From assembly GCF_010093535.1 (NCBI RefSeq), contig NW_022985168.1:283924-347923 (forward strand): a stretch of DNA of 64,000 bases, in the 5' to 3' direction. Made by a program: the position numbers and the translations under genes. The stretch comes from Lindgomyces ingoldianus (Eukaryota; Ascomycota; Dothideomycetes; Pleosporales; Lindgomycetaceae). The notes below the pieces were generated by a model. It saw nothing but the letters and a program-made list of their open reading frames with translations. It was not told where the DNA came from and searched no databases. Positions 11,970 to 22,737 of this stretch are shown here, piece after piece; position 1 is the stretch's first letter, and the number at the start of each line of letters is the position of its first letter.

Positions 11970-12517
11970 CCTGTAGCTAATATAGATAATTATTTATGCG
12001 CTTAGCATAATCTAGGCTATATTAGTATAAACTAGCTTAGTATGTTTATAAAGTGTTATCTAAAGCTTAAAGTAAAGTTTTAAGTATAAGTATAGTTAGT
12101 AGATATTTAGCTTATTATAAAGCTTATTTTATTAAAGTTGTATATTGTTGAATGGGCTCCGACAGCTAGCTGCTTATGGTATGAGCACTTAAGTAGCAAG
12201 AGTAAGAGTGGTGTACAGTGTGCACAGCGTACAAGGTAGGTAAGGTGAGGGCAACATGTTTCTAGTTCTATTGCTCTTTTCTTTCCTCTGTACAGAGGAA
12301 AAGAGGGATATCTAGATGTTCGCGCACAGAGGTTCGCGCACGAGCATCATGTGACATAGATACGTGGTCCTGCTCGTGCGCGATCGCTCGTATCCAGATC
12401 GTGACGCTGCTGCTGCGTACAGACATATATATTATTATTTTAAATACTATACTTAGCTTTAAATTACTCTAAGATTTTTATAAAAAGCTTTTTTATAGTT
12501 TCACTTACACTTAAACT
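11970..12517 (+). mobile_element. Fot1/pogo fragment split by a solo LTR
   Basis: 11970-12145 and 12426-12517 match the 5' part of the pogo elements at 3518 and 12806, for example the word ATAATCTAGGCTAT and the downstream AAAGTGTTATCTAAAGC. The two parts are contiguous once the LTR at 12146-12425 is removed. Both pogo ends are missing. Confidence 0.7.
12146..12425. repeat. 280-bp solo LTR, third LTR family
   Basis: Unmutated, GC-richer sequence beginning TGTTGAATGGG and ending CAGACA, flanked by the 5-bp direct repeat TATAT (12141-12145 and 12426-12430). A short palindrome (TTTCCTCTGTACAGAGGAAA) and repeated TTCGCGCAC words lie inside. The TGTTG start is common in copia-type LTRs, but I cannot assign the superfamily without internal sequence. 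Confidence 0.75.
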
Positions 12518-12556
12518 TATAACAGCTAAGGTAAGATAATAGGTTTAAATGTAGTA
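12518..12556. repeat. Short truncated fragment of the 290-bp LTR
   Basis: About 39 bases resembling the first bases of the LTR at 1256 with RIP-type changes (TATAACAGC, then GGTAAGATAATAGG). Nothing of the rest of the LTR follows. Confidence 0.5.
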
Positions 12557-12805
12557 ACATACTACACTAATTTATAAATGTCTTAGAAAAGCGGAGCTTA
12601 GAATACTAAGAGGTATACATTAGTAGTAAAACTTTAACTTTAACTATCTCTATTAGTTTTAATTTAAATTAGATAATTAATAGCTTATTTTAAAGCTTAT
12701 TTTAACTTTTATATTTTCTCTTTATAAATTTAATCTATTACACAAATATTTAGCTAGCTAATTTAAATAGAATTAAACAATATTTAAAAGCTAATAACTT
12801 TAGTA

Positions 12806-13913
12806 ACATACTTTATAAGCAAGTTGCTTACACACCTAAGTTGCTTACTTTTGCTAAGACTCTACTAAACTACTTTTCTTATACTAATGCATTTCTAACA
12901 ACACTACTTAGACATGCTAAAAGAACATTAGATATAGCTTACACTCTAGGCTTTTAAATAAGACGTAATACTCTTAAAGCAACATGCTGCAGCTATATAT
13001 AGAGTTTTTTAAAAGATAATAAATAACTAACACACTAGATAACTTTTATAAGCTAATTTTATAGCTAACTTATAAAAGCTAGCTAGGTAATAATAAAAAG
13101 TAGGTAATTATTAAGCATATACTTAAGCTATATGTGTAAGGATTTTCTTGTTAGCTAGTAGCTATAGCTAATATAGCTAATTCTTTACCTGCTAAGCATA
13201 ATCTAGGCTATTTTAGCATAAACTAGCCTAGTATGTTTATAAAGTGTTATCTAAAGCTTAAAGTAAAGTTTTAAGTGTAAGTATAGTTAGTAAATATTTA
13301 GCTTATTATAAAGCCTATTTAATTAAAGTTATATATATTATTATTCTAAATGCTATACTTAGCTTTAATATTTTTTATAAGGCTAAACTAGCTTTAAATT
13401 ACTTTAAAAATTTTATAAAAAGCTTTTTTATAGCTATAGTTATACTTAAACTTTACTTTATGCTTTAAATAATACTTTATAAATAAACTAAGCTAGTTTA
13501 TACTAACATAGCTTAAATTATACTTAGCATGCAAAAAATTAGCTATATTAGCTATAGCTGCTAGCTAAAAGCACAACCTTTATATATATATAGCTTAAGT
13601 ATATGCTTAATAATTACCTACTTTTTATTATTACCTAGCTTTTATAAGTTAGCTGTAGAATTAGCTTATAAAAGTTATTTAGTATATTAGTTATTTATTA
13701 TTTTTTTAAAAACTTTATATATAGGTATAGTATATTACTTTAAAAGTGTTATGTTGTATTTAAAAGCTTAAAGTATAAGCTATATTTAACATTATTTTTT
13801 AACACATCTAAGTTATGTTATTTAAAATGCATTAGTGTAAAAAAAGTAGTTTAGTAGAGTCTTAGCAAAAGTAAGCAACTTAGGTGTGTAAGCAACTTGC
13901 CTGTGATGTACGT
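12806..13913. mobile_element. Palindromic (foldback) derivative of the Fot1/pogo element
   Basis: 1,108 bp starting ACATACTTTATAAGC and ending with the inverse of ACGTACATCACAGGC, with TA outside both ends. The left half corresponds to the transposase 5' end reading rightward. The right half is the same segment in inverse orientation, so the whole unit is a near-perfect long inverted repeat with the midpoint near 13.36 kb. It carries no transposase 3' end. RIP changes are present on both arms. Confidence 0.75.
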
Positions 13914-14277
13914 TACAGCTTTAAAATATTACTAATATTAGTTAGTGTGAGGTAGTTTTAGAGTGTTATAGGCGGAATTGCAAGCTTTTATATAAATTTA
14001 GTAGAGGAAAGAAAATTTAGAGGTGTTGCCAAGACATTGCATGGATTAACGCATATAATAAATCCGAATTTCCTGCACAACAACTAACGGCCAACGACTA
14101 AAGACTCATTCTTTATTAAAAAGTCTGGGAATTGTGTCCACCACTTTTCAGATATATCTTAGAGCACATATTTGTGTTGTTCGTGTTTTTGTGTAACCTT
14201 GAATCTCATCCCAGAATCTCGCGAGCTACGAAGAGGATTTTTCCAGCCTGGAATTCGCCTCAATCATATTCAACACT

Positions 14278-16584
14278 ATGTCCCGTCCTCTAACGACCTC
14301 TGACTTGATATTTCCATCCCAATCGCATTCCTTCTCTACCACCCTTCATTCCCTAAAACGCTCTGCGCTCTCCATTCACAACCGTCTCTCCTCCATCTCC
14401 CAAGACTCCGAATACATCCTCTCCATCTCCGAAGCCTATCATCTACCTCTTGTTGCAAACGAGCGTTGCGGGAGCTGGTATATTCCGCTCGAAAAGAAGA
14501 GTTCTAGCGCCTACTTCAAGAGCACGGATGGGCATATGAATGAATGGTGTTTCAATTTGCGGAGGCTCAATTTGCAGATTTTAGAGCCGATTGCAACAAA
14601 TGGAGGGCAAGTGAATGAATGATATGGATTTCGCGCGACGGGGTAATATTAATATGGGTGTAGGTGTGTTATTGTCGACTCGACTAGGAGGGGTAAAAGT
14701 GAGTCGAACCACATGTTATTCCGTTGTTTGCTAGGAATTGACAAGAATATCAGGCATGCCCGATGCACTCTCCAAAACCATTCCAATATGGTGTTGCGTG
14801 TTGAACCGCGCAATATTTCCAGCCCTAGGACATCATCCTTTGTATACCCCTGGACATGCGGTCTCCCCGTCAGAGCATGCTCAGATTGAGCAGCGTATAG
14901 ATGGCTTCGTTAGGCAGTTCCTCGTAACGTTTATTTTCCCCGGGCTTTCACCATTTGGCTGACGAGATCTTGCTAGGAAATTTGCAAACCAGACATTGAG
15001 ACGCTATCTAAAACCCTCAAAAAGCCTCTGCGGCCGATCTGGGTTACGCAGCAATCTAATCTTCCGGAACGAGCTCCTCCGGAATCCAAGGAGTATAATC
15101 TGGTAGTGCTGTGCACCGCATCACGACGCGTGCATGGAGGTGAAGTATCTGAAGGAGGCTACATTCAAGGGGCCGCCGATGATCATGAGGGTTGGGCTTG
15201 TGGGCTTACTCCGATAGTGTTCTGGAAAAACAGGGGGAAGCTCCTCAGTACAAATGAGGAAGAGCTACCAGATTTAATCGCCGAGCTTATCAAGGAAGAG
15301 AAGGGACCGGATGCCGTACCGATTTTGATTCCACCAACGTCGAATATATCTGTTTCGTCAACGGCCAATCTGGATATCGAGCCCTTCGATATAGTGATAA
15401 GCTGCACGCCCGAACCCCTGACAACAACTAATCCAGAGCATCTAAAGAAGAAGTATCTGCACTTAACTTGTGGAATGGGAAAGCTCGGGTCACGAGATCT
15501 TCGGTCGCAACTTCCCCGATTACGTGACTTCTTCGGGGCCCTGCCAACGCAGCTGCAGAGTATATTAATATGCTGCCCAACAGGAAAAGACCTGTCAGTT
15601 GGCGTGGCTCTAGCCATATTGTGCCTTTACGCAAACGACAAAGGAGATATCTCCCCGCATCCCACTGGATGGAAAATCGACAAAACCTTTATCAAGAAAC
15701 GGTTAGCATGGATAACAACATGTTCGCCGATTCTCAATCCCTCACGGGAAACGCTGAAAGCTATGAATGCCTTCTTGATGCCGGATCCCTCAGCTACCAG
15801 TCGGGCGGCTCAGGTCGATGCTCCAGCATCCAAGTTAGTTCTAATTAAAGTATCCACGGAAGTGCAAGCTCTGGAAAACACATCTGTCCATGGCAAGCAA
15901 AAGGCTGAAGTGAAAAGCTCACCTTCTCCAACGCTTTTCGCAAACCTCCTCAACAATCAAAAACCTTGGATCTTTACCCGCACACTAACATCGGCCCTAC
16001 CTACACATCCGTCTGGAACAGTTCACGGCACCGCAATATTCACACCATATATTACAGACTCAACCACTCCGACCACATCTCCCTCCACACCTACCTCTGC
16101 CTCTCTGCACACACACACATTCCTCTACTCCGAAGAAGGTGAATTCCTCACAACCACAAACCTCCGACTCACCGTGCATCGGAAATACATATACCAGCTT
16201 GAGCAGCCTAACCCCATCCGCAGGCCCGACCCCAACGCCAACAAAGAATTAAAACCCTATATTAGCGTACATTTCTTTGATGAGGAAAAACCCGCTGCTG
16301 GGAAGGATGCAATTGGGGGTGTATTCGTTGAGATGGGGGATCTAGTCAAGAATCTTGATGGGGGTTGGGACGCTGGGAATCAGGAGAGACATTTATGTGA
16401 TCGGGATTTGTACACTGCAAGTTGGAAGTTCGGGGGTGGTATGGTGAAGGGTGGTTTAGATGCTGAGGAGGGCATGAGAGAGGGGGAAAAGGAGGTTTGG
16501 TGGGAAGTATATTATGATGTAAAGGGGCCGAAGAAGGATTACGTCAGTGAGACACGGTATAGGAAGGAACTGGAGGGAGAATAA
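14278..16584 (+). CDS. RIT1: Initiator tRNA ribosylphosphate transferase Rit1 fused to a DUF6314-like domain
   Basis: Rit1 attaches a ribosyl phosphate to A64 of initiator tRNA-Met, keeping it out of elongation. Proposed exons are 14278-14606, 14664-14698, 14754-14923 and 14977-16584, giving 713 residues. The joins restore the family sequence GGCVIVDSTRRGKSMPDALS. Intron 1 would use a GC donor (GCAAGT) and exon 2 is only 35 bp. Recognisable Rit1 blocks are NERCGSWY, STDGHMNEW, MPDALSKTIPIWC, the segment around YIQGAADDHEGWA, and the phosphatase-like loop CPTGKDLSVG near residue 378. Rit1 homology ends near residue 446. From about 496 the uninterrupted frame shows W-F-x-R, YSEEGEF, ERHLCDRDLY and GPKKDY, which I read as a DUF6314-type domain. 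Yeast Rit1 is 513 residues, so the length fits a fusion. Confidence is high for Rit1, moderate for the second domain. Confidence 0.92.
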
Positions 16585-16818
16585 CCAAAGTTTTATTGAT
16601 TTAAGTGTGCATGTATACAGATGCAACATGACCCCAAAGACACGTAAACCCGACAATCTATTTCCATGTATATCCATATGGGTATCAAGAATTTCTGAAG
16701 CAAACGCCGAAAATGGGTTTGGACCACAAATAGGCCTTAGCTGTAACTTCCCATTGTCCCAAATGCAATCGGCTCCAACCATGCTCACAAGCCGGACCCG
16801 AGAAGAGCCACAACTCCG

Positions 16819-19294
16819 CTAGTCATCAATCAGTCCTAAAATTTCCACACCCTCCTCCTCTTCAAACACGACGGGCTGCTTCCCCTTTCTCTTTTTCTTT
16901 CGTGAATTCTCCTTCGCCGATCCATCAACCGCCTCATCCTCACTAAGTTCCGCACCCGCTAACCTCCTCTGTCTCTTCTCCTCGTCAAACCTGGCCTTGG
17001 CTGCATCAATCTCGACTTGCATAGTCTTCCTCTCTTCCTCAAGCTCGCGGTAGACAGCATCGACATCCACGAAAGCGTCGTCCGTCTGACCGGTTCTCTC
17101 GAGATATTTCCTCCATTCCTCGTTTCGATCATATTCAGGATCGCCTTCGCGACGAAGCGCAGCTTTAACAAATTCCGGATTCTCGCGCTCTTCGCGGGTG
17201 AACTTCGTTTTAATAGATCGACGCGTGGAACCGGGGAACATAGTGCTGATCATCTTGAAATCCGTGCCACATATCCTCAGGCCCTCGTAAAATTGTTCCG
17301 TAGCCTCCGCAGACCAGCGCATCGGCTTACCCTGCGCAATCCCCACGTAGTCCTCAGGGAAACGTTTGTTGTTGAACATCCAGCTCCGATTGTTGACTCT
17401 CCTAGTTAAGTCATCGTCTTCGACTACCTCGTAGCCCTCTCTCTCCCGTTCGGCATCGCCATCCCTATCGATGACCCCAGAACCTTGGACGAACCGAATC
17501 TCACCGTTGATCACATGCATTTGAAGTCCCCCGTTCTGCTCCGCCTCTGTTTCTCCATCCAATGCTTCGTTTCTGGTCCCTGTATTCCGGCTCCTCATCA
17601 TAAGGGCCCTCTCTTCTTCATCTCGACGACGCTGAGCTACTTCCTTCCAATTAATCGTACGCATTTTCTTTTCGCGCTCAGACAGCTTTCCAACCTTGAT
17701 ATTATGGGATGCGAGATCATCCATAAAAGTGTCTTCGGGCTCGATTTCTCGGTCTTCGGCGTCAGACGGGGTTCGAGCTCGTTCTCGCGGCTTGCGTGGT
17801 TTCCTCTTCCTACGTGGAGGTTCCCCATCATTTTCTGCGCCGGATGCTTGTTCTTGCGTGTCTTCAGATACATTCTCGGCTTGTCGTGGCGCCCATTTCT
17901 TTCTTATCGATGCCCTCTGCTGACTCGGCTGAGCCTCATCGTAGTCGGCAGGGACTTCTTCCTCGGTTCCTCCGCCTAGTGCATCTGCATTTTTCCTTTT
18001 GATGCCTTTGTCTTTCCTTACTTTGCGTGGTTTCTTTGCTATGGGTTCAAATGCCTCACCCTCTGGAGTCGCGTCGGTAGCCTTCCTCTTGCCTTTCGCT
18101 CTCTCGCTGAGGGGTTTCGATCTCGTACGGCTCTCCTCACCCTCCGGTTCATTCTCAGCTGTAGGAACAGGACCAGGTCCAGTCTTACGCTTTGATCGAG
18201 ACTTCACTGGTGGACGTGTGCTTGCGCTTGGTCTTATGGCTTCCTCCTCATCAGCATAGGCGTGCTGTCGGTTTACAGCAAGCCATGGGAGTACCCTTTT
18301 CCTCCTCTTCGGTTGAGCCTGACTGTTGGAAGGCGTTGCATCGGTTGGTTGTCTTGTGCCGTTTGTGCCAGCGACACTTGGAGATATTGCCGCAGGTGTC
18401 TCGGATGAAGTTGCCTGTGTGTTTGTGTCTTTCGCGGCCAGGGCACTTGCAGAGGTTTCCGCGGGCGTCTCAGAGGGAGCTGTACCTAGTGCGCTAGGTG
18501 CTATGGCAACCTGGACAGGCGTTGGGACGAGAGGAGGTACTGTTGTAGTGCTTTTAGCCGTTTGTTCAGAGGAAGTTTCAACTGCAGCTGGTGTTTCCGG
18601 CACATTTTGCGAGGACAAGATCGATTGGACATTGGGGGAAGAGGGAGGTGGGTGTGCCGTCACTGGCGGGGCAGGTCGCGCGGTCAACCCCTCTTGGGAT
18701 GGAGATGGCCGAGGGTGCGGAGGTGATGTCGGCGCTGCTGGCGTTGCCTTCCCTGCGAGGATACGCTCCTCGGAACTAGCTGGGGGCTCTACTCTCCGCC
18801 TCTTCGAAGACCTGCCAGACTCAAGGTCTTCTTCGGCCCGGCGAGAAGGTGATAGACGAATCGTGGTCTCAATATGGTCATTTGTATCAGCCTGTTTTGC
18901 CTGTGGAGCATCTTGACGGGCAGGCTCTTGGGTGGCAGCTGGCGTGGGCAGAGCTAGCTGCGGTGCTGGCTGCGGTGCTGTCGGCGGCTCTTGGAGGGGT
19001 GCTGTCGGCGGCTGTATCTGCGTCTGTTCAGCTTGCGGAGCAGCTGGTGCGGGCGACTTCTCAGGCGGAGGTCGAGTAGCTTGAGCCGGACCTGGGCGCC
19101 GACGTGCAGGGGCTTTGGGTTTGAAGGCGCGGCCGGCACCGCTTTCTACGCATACATTTAGCACTCAGCCAAAACGGCTCTCGAAGCGGCTTACTGTTCA
19201 CAAAGGCACTGAAGCCGCTGGCGGCTGGCTTTCCGGGCTGTTGCTTGTCAGGAGCCTCGGGCGGCGGCTGCGAAGAGCCTGCTTCTGAAGCCAT
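16819..19294 (-). CDS. BDP1: TFIIIB subunit B'' (Bdp1)
   Basis: Bdp1 with TBP and Brf1 forms TFIIIB, which recruits RNA polymerase III to tRNA, 5S and U6 genes in the nucleus. Exons are 19195-19294 and 16819-19145 (49-bp intron), 808 residues. The splice creates SAFVNKSGAGRAFKPKAP, the conserved N-terminal Bdp1 motif. Residues up to about 450 are low-complexity (Pro/Ala/Ser, then basic KRK runs). The SANT/Myb core lies around residues 620-700: the region includes NRSWMFNNKRF, then MRWSAEATEQFYEGLRICG, TDFKMIS.MFPGSTRRSIK and KFTREERENP. A coiled coil and an acidic C-terminus follow (FEEEEGVEILGLIDD). It is divergent from BRE1, 375 bp apart. Confidence 0.95.
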
Positions 19295-19669
19295 GGTCGG
19301 TACTCTTCTCCATGAATGGGCCGTAATACTAAGGTTAAGTGAGGCCAGGTGGGAAGTGCAGAGAGCTCAACGGCTTGAGCGTCGCCAATTCACCAAATCA
19401 ATGGAAGCCCGGGCCACCTCTGCCAAGACGCTAGCGCAGCACTAATTGCTCACGTGACCGTTAAAGGGATTCTTCCTCGTCGACTCTTCGAACAAGACAC
19501 AACACTGTCAATCCCTCTCTTGACGGGCTCACACGACCCCTCGGCTCTCGACCCTCCTTCACCGTCGCTTCTTCCTTGTTTAGTTCACTCTTTCACCGTT
19601 CCTTTCATGACCGTCGCGGCTCGCTTTTGAAGCCTCCGCCCCCTCCCCAGAACCTCCTCTCCGGCTCTG
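19295..19669. promoter_or_regulatory. Divergent promoter between BDP1 and BRE1, with a CACGTGAC box
   Basis: The 375-bp region separates the two start codons. It contains CACGTGAC at 19451-19458, an E-box-like word that also occurs upstream of RPT2 (35555) and of the gene at 54676 (54354). Pyrimidine-rich tracts precede BRE1. No TATA box is evident. The regulatory role of the box is inferred from its recurrence. Confidence 0.5.
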
Positions 19670-22085
19670 ATGAGGCTCGAGGCAAGAACCGTCGCAACCC
19701 CATCACTTGACGTCGTCAAGATGGAGGACCGCAAGAGGCCCGCTGGGCCTGACGATTCTGCGCCGCCGTCAAAGAGGCAAGCCGTGACTGTCAACGGTGC
19801 GAAGTCGCATCATGACGCTGACCCGCCCTGGAAAGATGACATCGAGGTTCGCCCCCAAGTCCGCCTCCATCCCCCATCGCAATCGACGAGAGCGACCGCT
19901 AATACTATAACGCGCGATAGTCCTTCCAGAAAGATGCCATCCTCCGTCAGATGCGCGAGTACAAGCGTGAGAAGGGCATCCTCGAGTCCCAGATCGCCGA
20001 CATGGAGAAACAATCTAGATACCACGACGATCATCTGCGCATTATCGATGCATGGTTCGACCAGGTTAGTTGATACACCTTGCAGGCACGTTGCTGTTGA
20101 TACTGATTGGTTGTGTAGATGCTCGATGCTATCAAGATCATGGTCGAAGGGCAACTTCCGACCCCTCCCCAAAGCGGTGCGTGCCTGCAAGGTCCCCAAG
20201 AAGGGTACGATGAGAAGTCTGACTGTCTTCCAGGAAACCCTGCCCCTTTTCCGGCTTCGTTGCTCTATGAAGATAGCGTGAACTTTTCGAAGCACCTGTC
20301 CTCTCGCTCTGAGAAGATCAAGGCCACACTGTCCAACTTCTTCACTAAGTTTCCTCCAACGTCTCCTCAGTTAGCGGATATTCAACAGCAATTGTCAAAG
20401 CAGTTAGCAAAGGAGAAGGAACACATTTGTGAATTGCAACGCGTCATAACAGAAAAGGAACAAATGTCCGAGCGCTTTCACATGGCAACACAACGGTATA
20501 TGCTTGCTGAGAAGAAGATTGATCGGATCAAGAGCGCCCAAGTTCAAAAACTCGAAAAGCAGGCCATTGCTACAAGTGTTAAAGAGGAGCCCTCATCTGC
20601 AAGCAACGGTGCGGAAGCTGTCAATGGTGTCTTGAGTGGTGCAGCTAGCGAGGAGGTGGAGACTGCTCGAAATGAGGCTGTGGCAGAGGCTGCTAGGAGG
20701 AGGGAACAGCTGGAGCAGCTGGAAGCCGAGAATAAGAAGTTGACCGAGCAGGTGACCTCGCTGAATGTGAAGTTGGCTGGGCTATCTGACGATGATTACG
20801 CCAAAACGGATCTTTTCAAAGCTCTCAAGTCACAGCACGAGGATGTGATTAAGAGAATCAACAACCTAGAAGCCACAAATATTCAACTTCGGGAAGAAGC
20901 TCAAAAATACCAGGCAGAAAGGACGGCATACCGCATGCAAATCGACGAGGAAGCCCGTGCTACACTGGGTGAGACTGAGGGCAACTTGGTGAAGGCTGAG
21001 GCTGACCTTACCCGAATCCGTAATTCCCGGGACGACCTCCTGGCTAGGGTCGCGATGCTAGAGGCTGGGCACAAGGATAACGAGGCTTCGAAAGAGCAGG
21101 CAAGAGAGCTTGTAAGCGCACGGGAAGATCGCATTTCTGCCCTTGAGTCTGAATGCGAGCGACTACGGCTCCAAATGGCCGAGCATGAGGCTGCTGATGG
21201 TCAACAACCAGCAGCACTCGATAGCATGACACCCGACGAGCTGCGGAATAAGATTGTGGCTTTGGAGACCCAGTACAAACTCCTGCGGGACGAACTGCCA
21301 TCAATGGAGGCCGCTTGGAAGAAAGCACAGGCTATTGCTAGCAAGAAGGTCGCTGAGCTTGCGGATTGGGAGGAAAGGATTGCAAGGGCAAATGCGGACA
21401 AGGCCAGGGCAGACCAGAAATTCTTTGCGGCGATGAAGACAAAAGAGTCCTTGGACCAACAACTGCGTATTTTGAAGGCGCAAGTGAGTAAGAGCACAGA
21501 AATTGTTGCACAACTAAAAGAGGCGGATTCTTTTAGTCGATCCCTGGTGGACAAGCATGAGAAGCAATTGGCCGAAATGAGAGCTCAGATGGAGGAGCTA
21601 TCAATTCAGCACCGTGCACTCCAGCAGAAATTCAGCGAGGGTGCCATTACGTCTGAGGCTCAGGCCAACCAGATTATCGAGCTCAAGAAGCTTGCCGAAG
21701 CCAAGGATACAACTTGCCTCGCTGCAAAGCACGCCCAACGAGAATCCGAGACGGAGCGAGACAAGTTGAAAGCCCAAGTAGAAGGGTTGGAGAAGCAGGT
21801 TGATGTTTGGAAGAAGAAGAGCTTAGGCAACCAGTCCGAGGATACTATCTTGATGCGGGTACGTGCAGCCATACGCTTGTCTCATGTCGCTGTTGCTAAT
21901 TTGGGATGCAGTCCATGCTTCAATGCCAAGTCTGCAAAAACAACTTCAAGAACACGGTCCTCAAGACGTGCGGCCACGTTTTCTGCGACGACTGCGTCCA
22001 AGACCGACTTGCACTCCGTGCACGCAAATGCCCGAACTGCGGAAAGGCTTTTGGCGGTAACGATCTCATGCGGGTACATATCTAA
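19670..22085 (+). CDS. BRE1: E3 ubiquitin ligase Bre1 (histone H2B ubiquitination)
   Basis: Bre1 works with the E2 Rad6 to monoubiquitinate histone H2B in transcribed chromatin. Proposed exons are 19670-19846, 19921-20064, 20119-20176, 20234-21858 and 21912-22085, giving 725 residues. Intron 3 (57 bp) is in frame without stops, so it could be retained. The N-terminus has MEDRKRPAGPDD and PPSKRQAV. The next exon gives FQKDAILRQMREYKREK, and YHDDHLRIIDAWFDQ follows. A long coiled coil fills about residues 130-660. The last exon encodes the C3HC4 RING: CQVCKNNFKNTVLKTCGHVF, then CDDCVQDRL and KCPNCGKAFG, ending NDLMRVHI. The first ATG is used; an ATG 17 codons later (MEDRKRP) is an alternative start. 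Confidence 0.95.
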
Positions 22086-22737
22086 TCCACCCCTGCGCGT
22101 CCACTCACTTGTTCAAAGTCACTAATCCAGTCACAATTCCAGTACTGGGTTTAATTGTACAGTATCTCTGTTTCGACGTGGCTACACAGGCTACGATTCC
22201 TTTTATGCCGGACAGGGGACACTTTGTCTTTCAGCTTTTGGCGATTGCGGGATCTGTGGTATACGGGGTTGGGGCGACGGATGGCGTCGGAGTTGGTGGC
22301 CTATTTTCCGGCGGAACAACAACCTTTTACAGCATCTTTTGCAGCGTCTCTTTTCCTGCCTGGAGGCGTGGCATTTGTTGCATGTGTTATTAGATCTCTT
22401 CTTCCTTGCCTCCTCTCTCTTTGCCAATACTTATTGCTATGAATGAGATGCGGATGCTAGGATCAGAGGAGCGTGGTTACTGACACTGACTGGCTGGCAT
22501 TTGCTTGGAGTATGTGGATGGATGGGGTGAATGGATAGGTGCAATGGAATAAGACACAAATAGTTCATATTCTCGGTGTGTTTGTGTTCCTTGTGTTCGT
22601 TGTGGATGTGGGTCTATTTGATAGTGATTCGATGGCATGCAAACTATGGGTATTTGTGCGTGCGAGCTCCAAACATGATACCCGTGTCCTCTATCAGCCC
22701 AAGTTCTAAATTCTGCAGACATCTAAAAGGCGTATCT
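22086..22737. other. Intergenic region between convergent BRE1 and POS5
   Basis: Contains the 3' ends of both genes. Several short open frames overlap here but show no codon pattern or family motif that I recognise. Confidence 0.5.

Noticed and set aside
1..13913. Centromere or telomere-proximal sequence
   Set aside because: AT-richness is explained by RIP-decayed transposons; no telomeric TTAGGG repeats are seen and nothing specific to a centromere can be read from sequence.
17017..19079. Several long plus-strand frames (for example 18326-18916)
   Set aside because: They lie opposite the BDP1 coding exon, whose low-complexity GC-rich codons create antisense open frames; none has family motifs.
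22109..22442. Open frames just after BRE1
   Set aside because: They follow the RING-terminal stop codon and have no recognisable motif; best read as 3' untranslated sequence.
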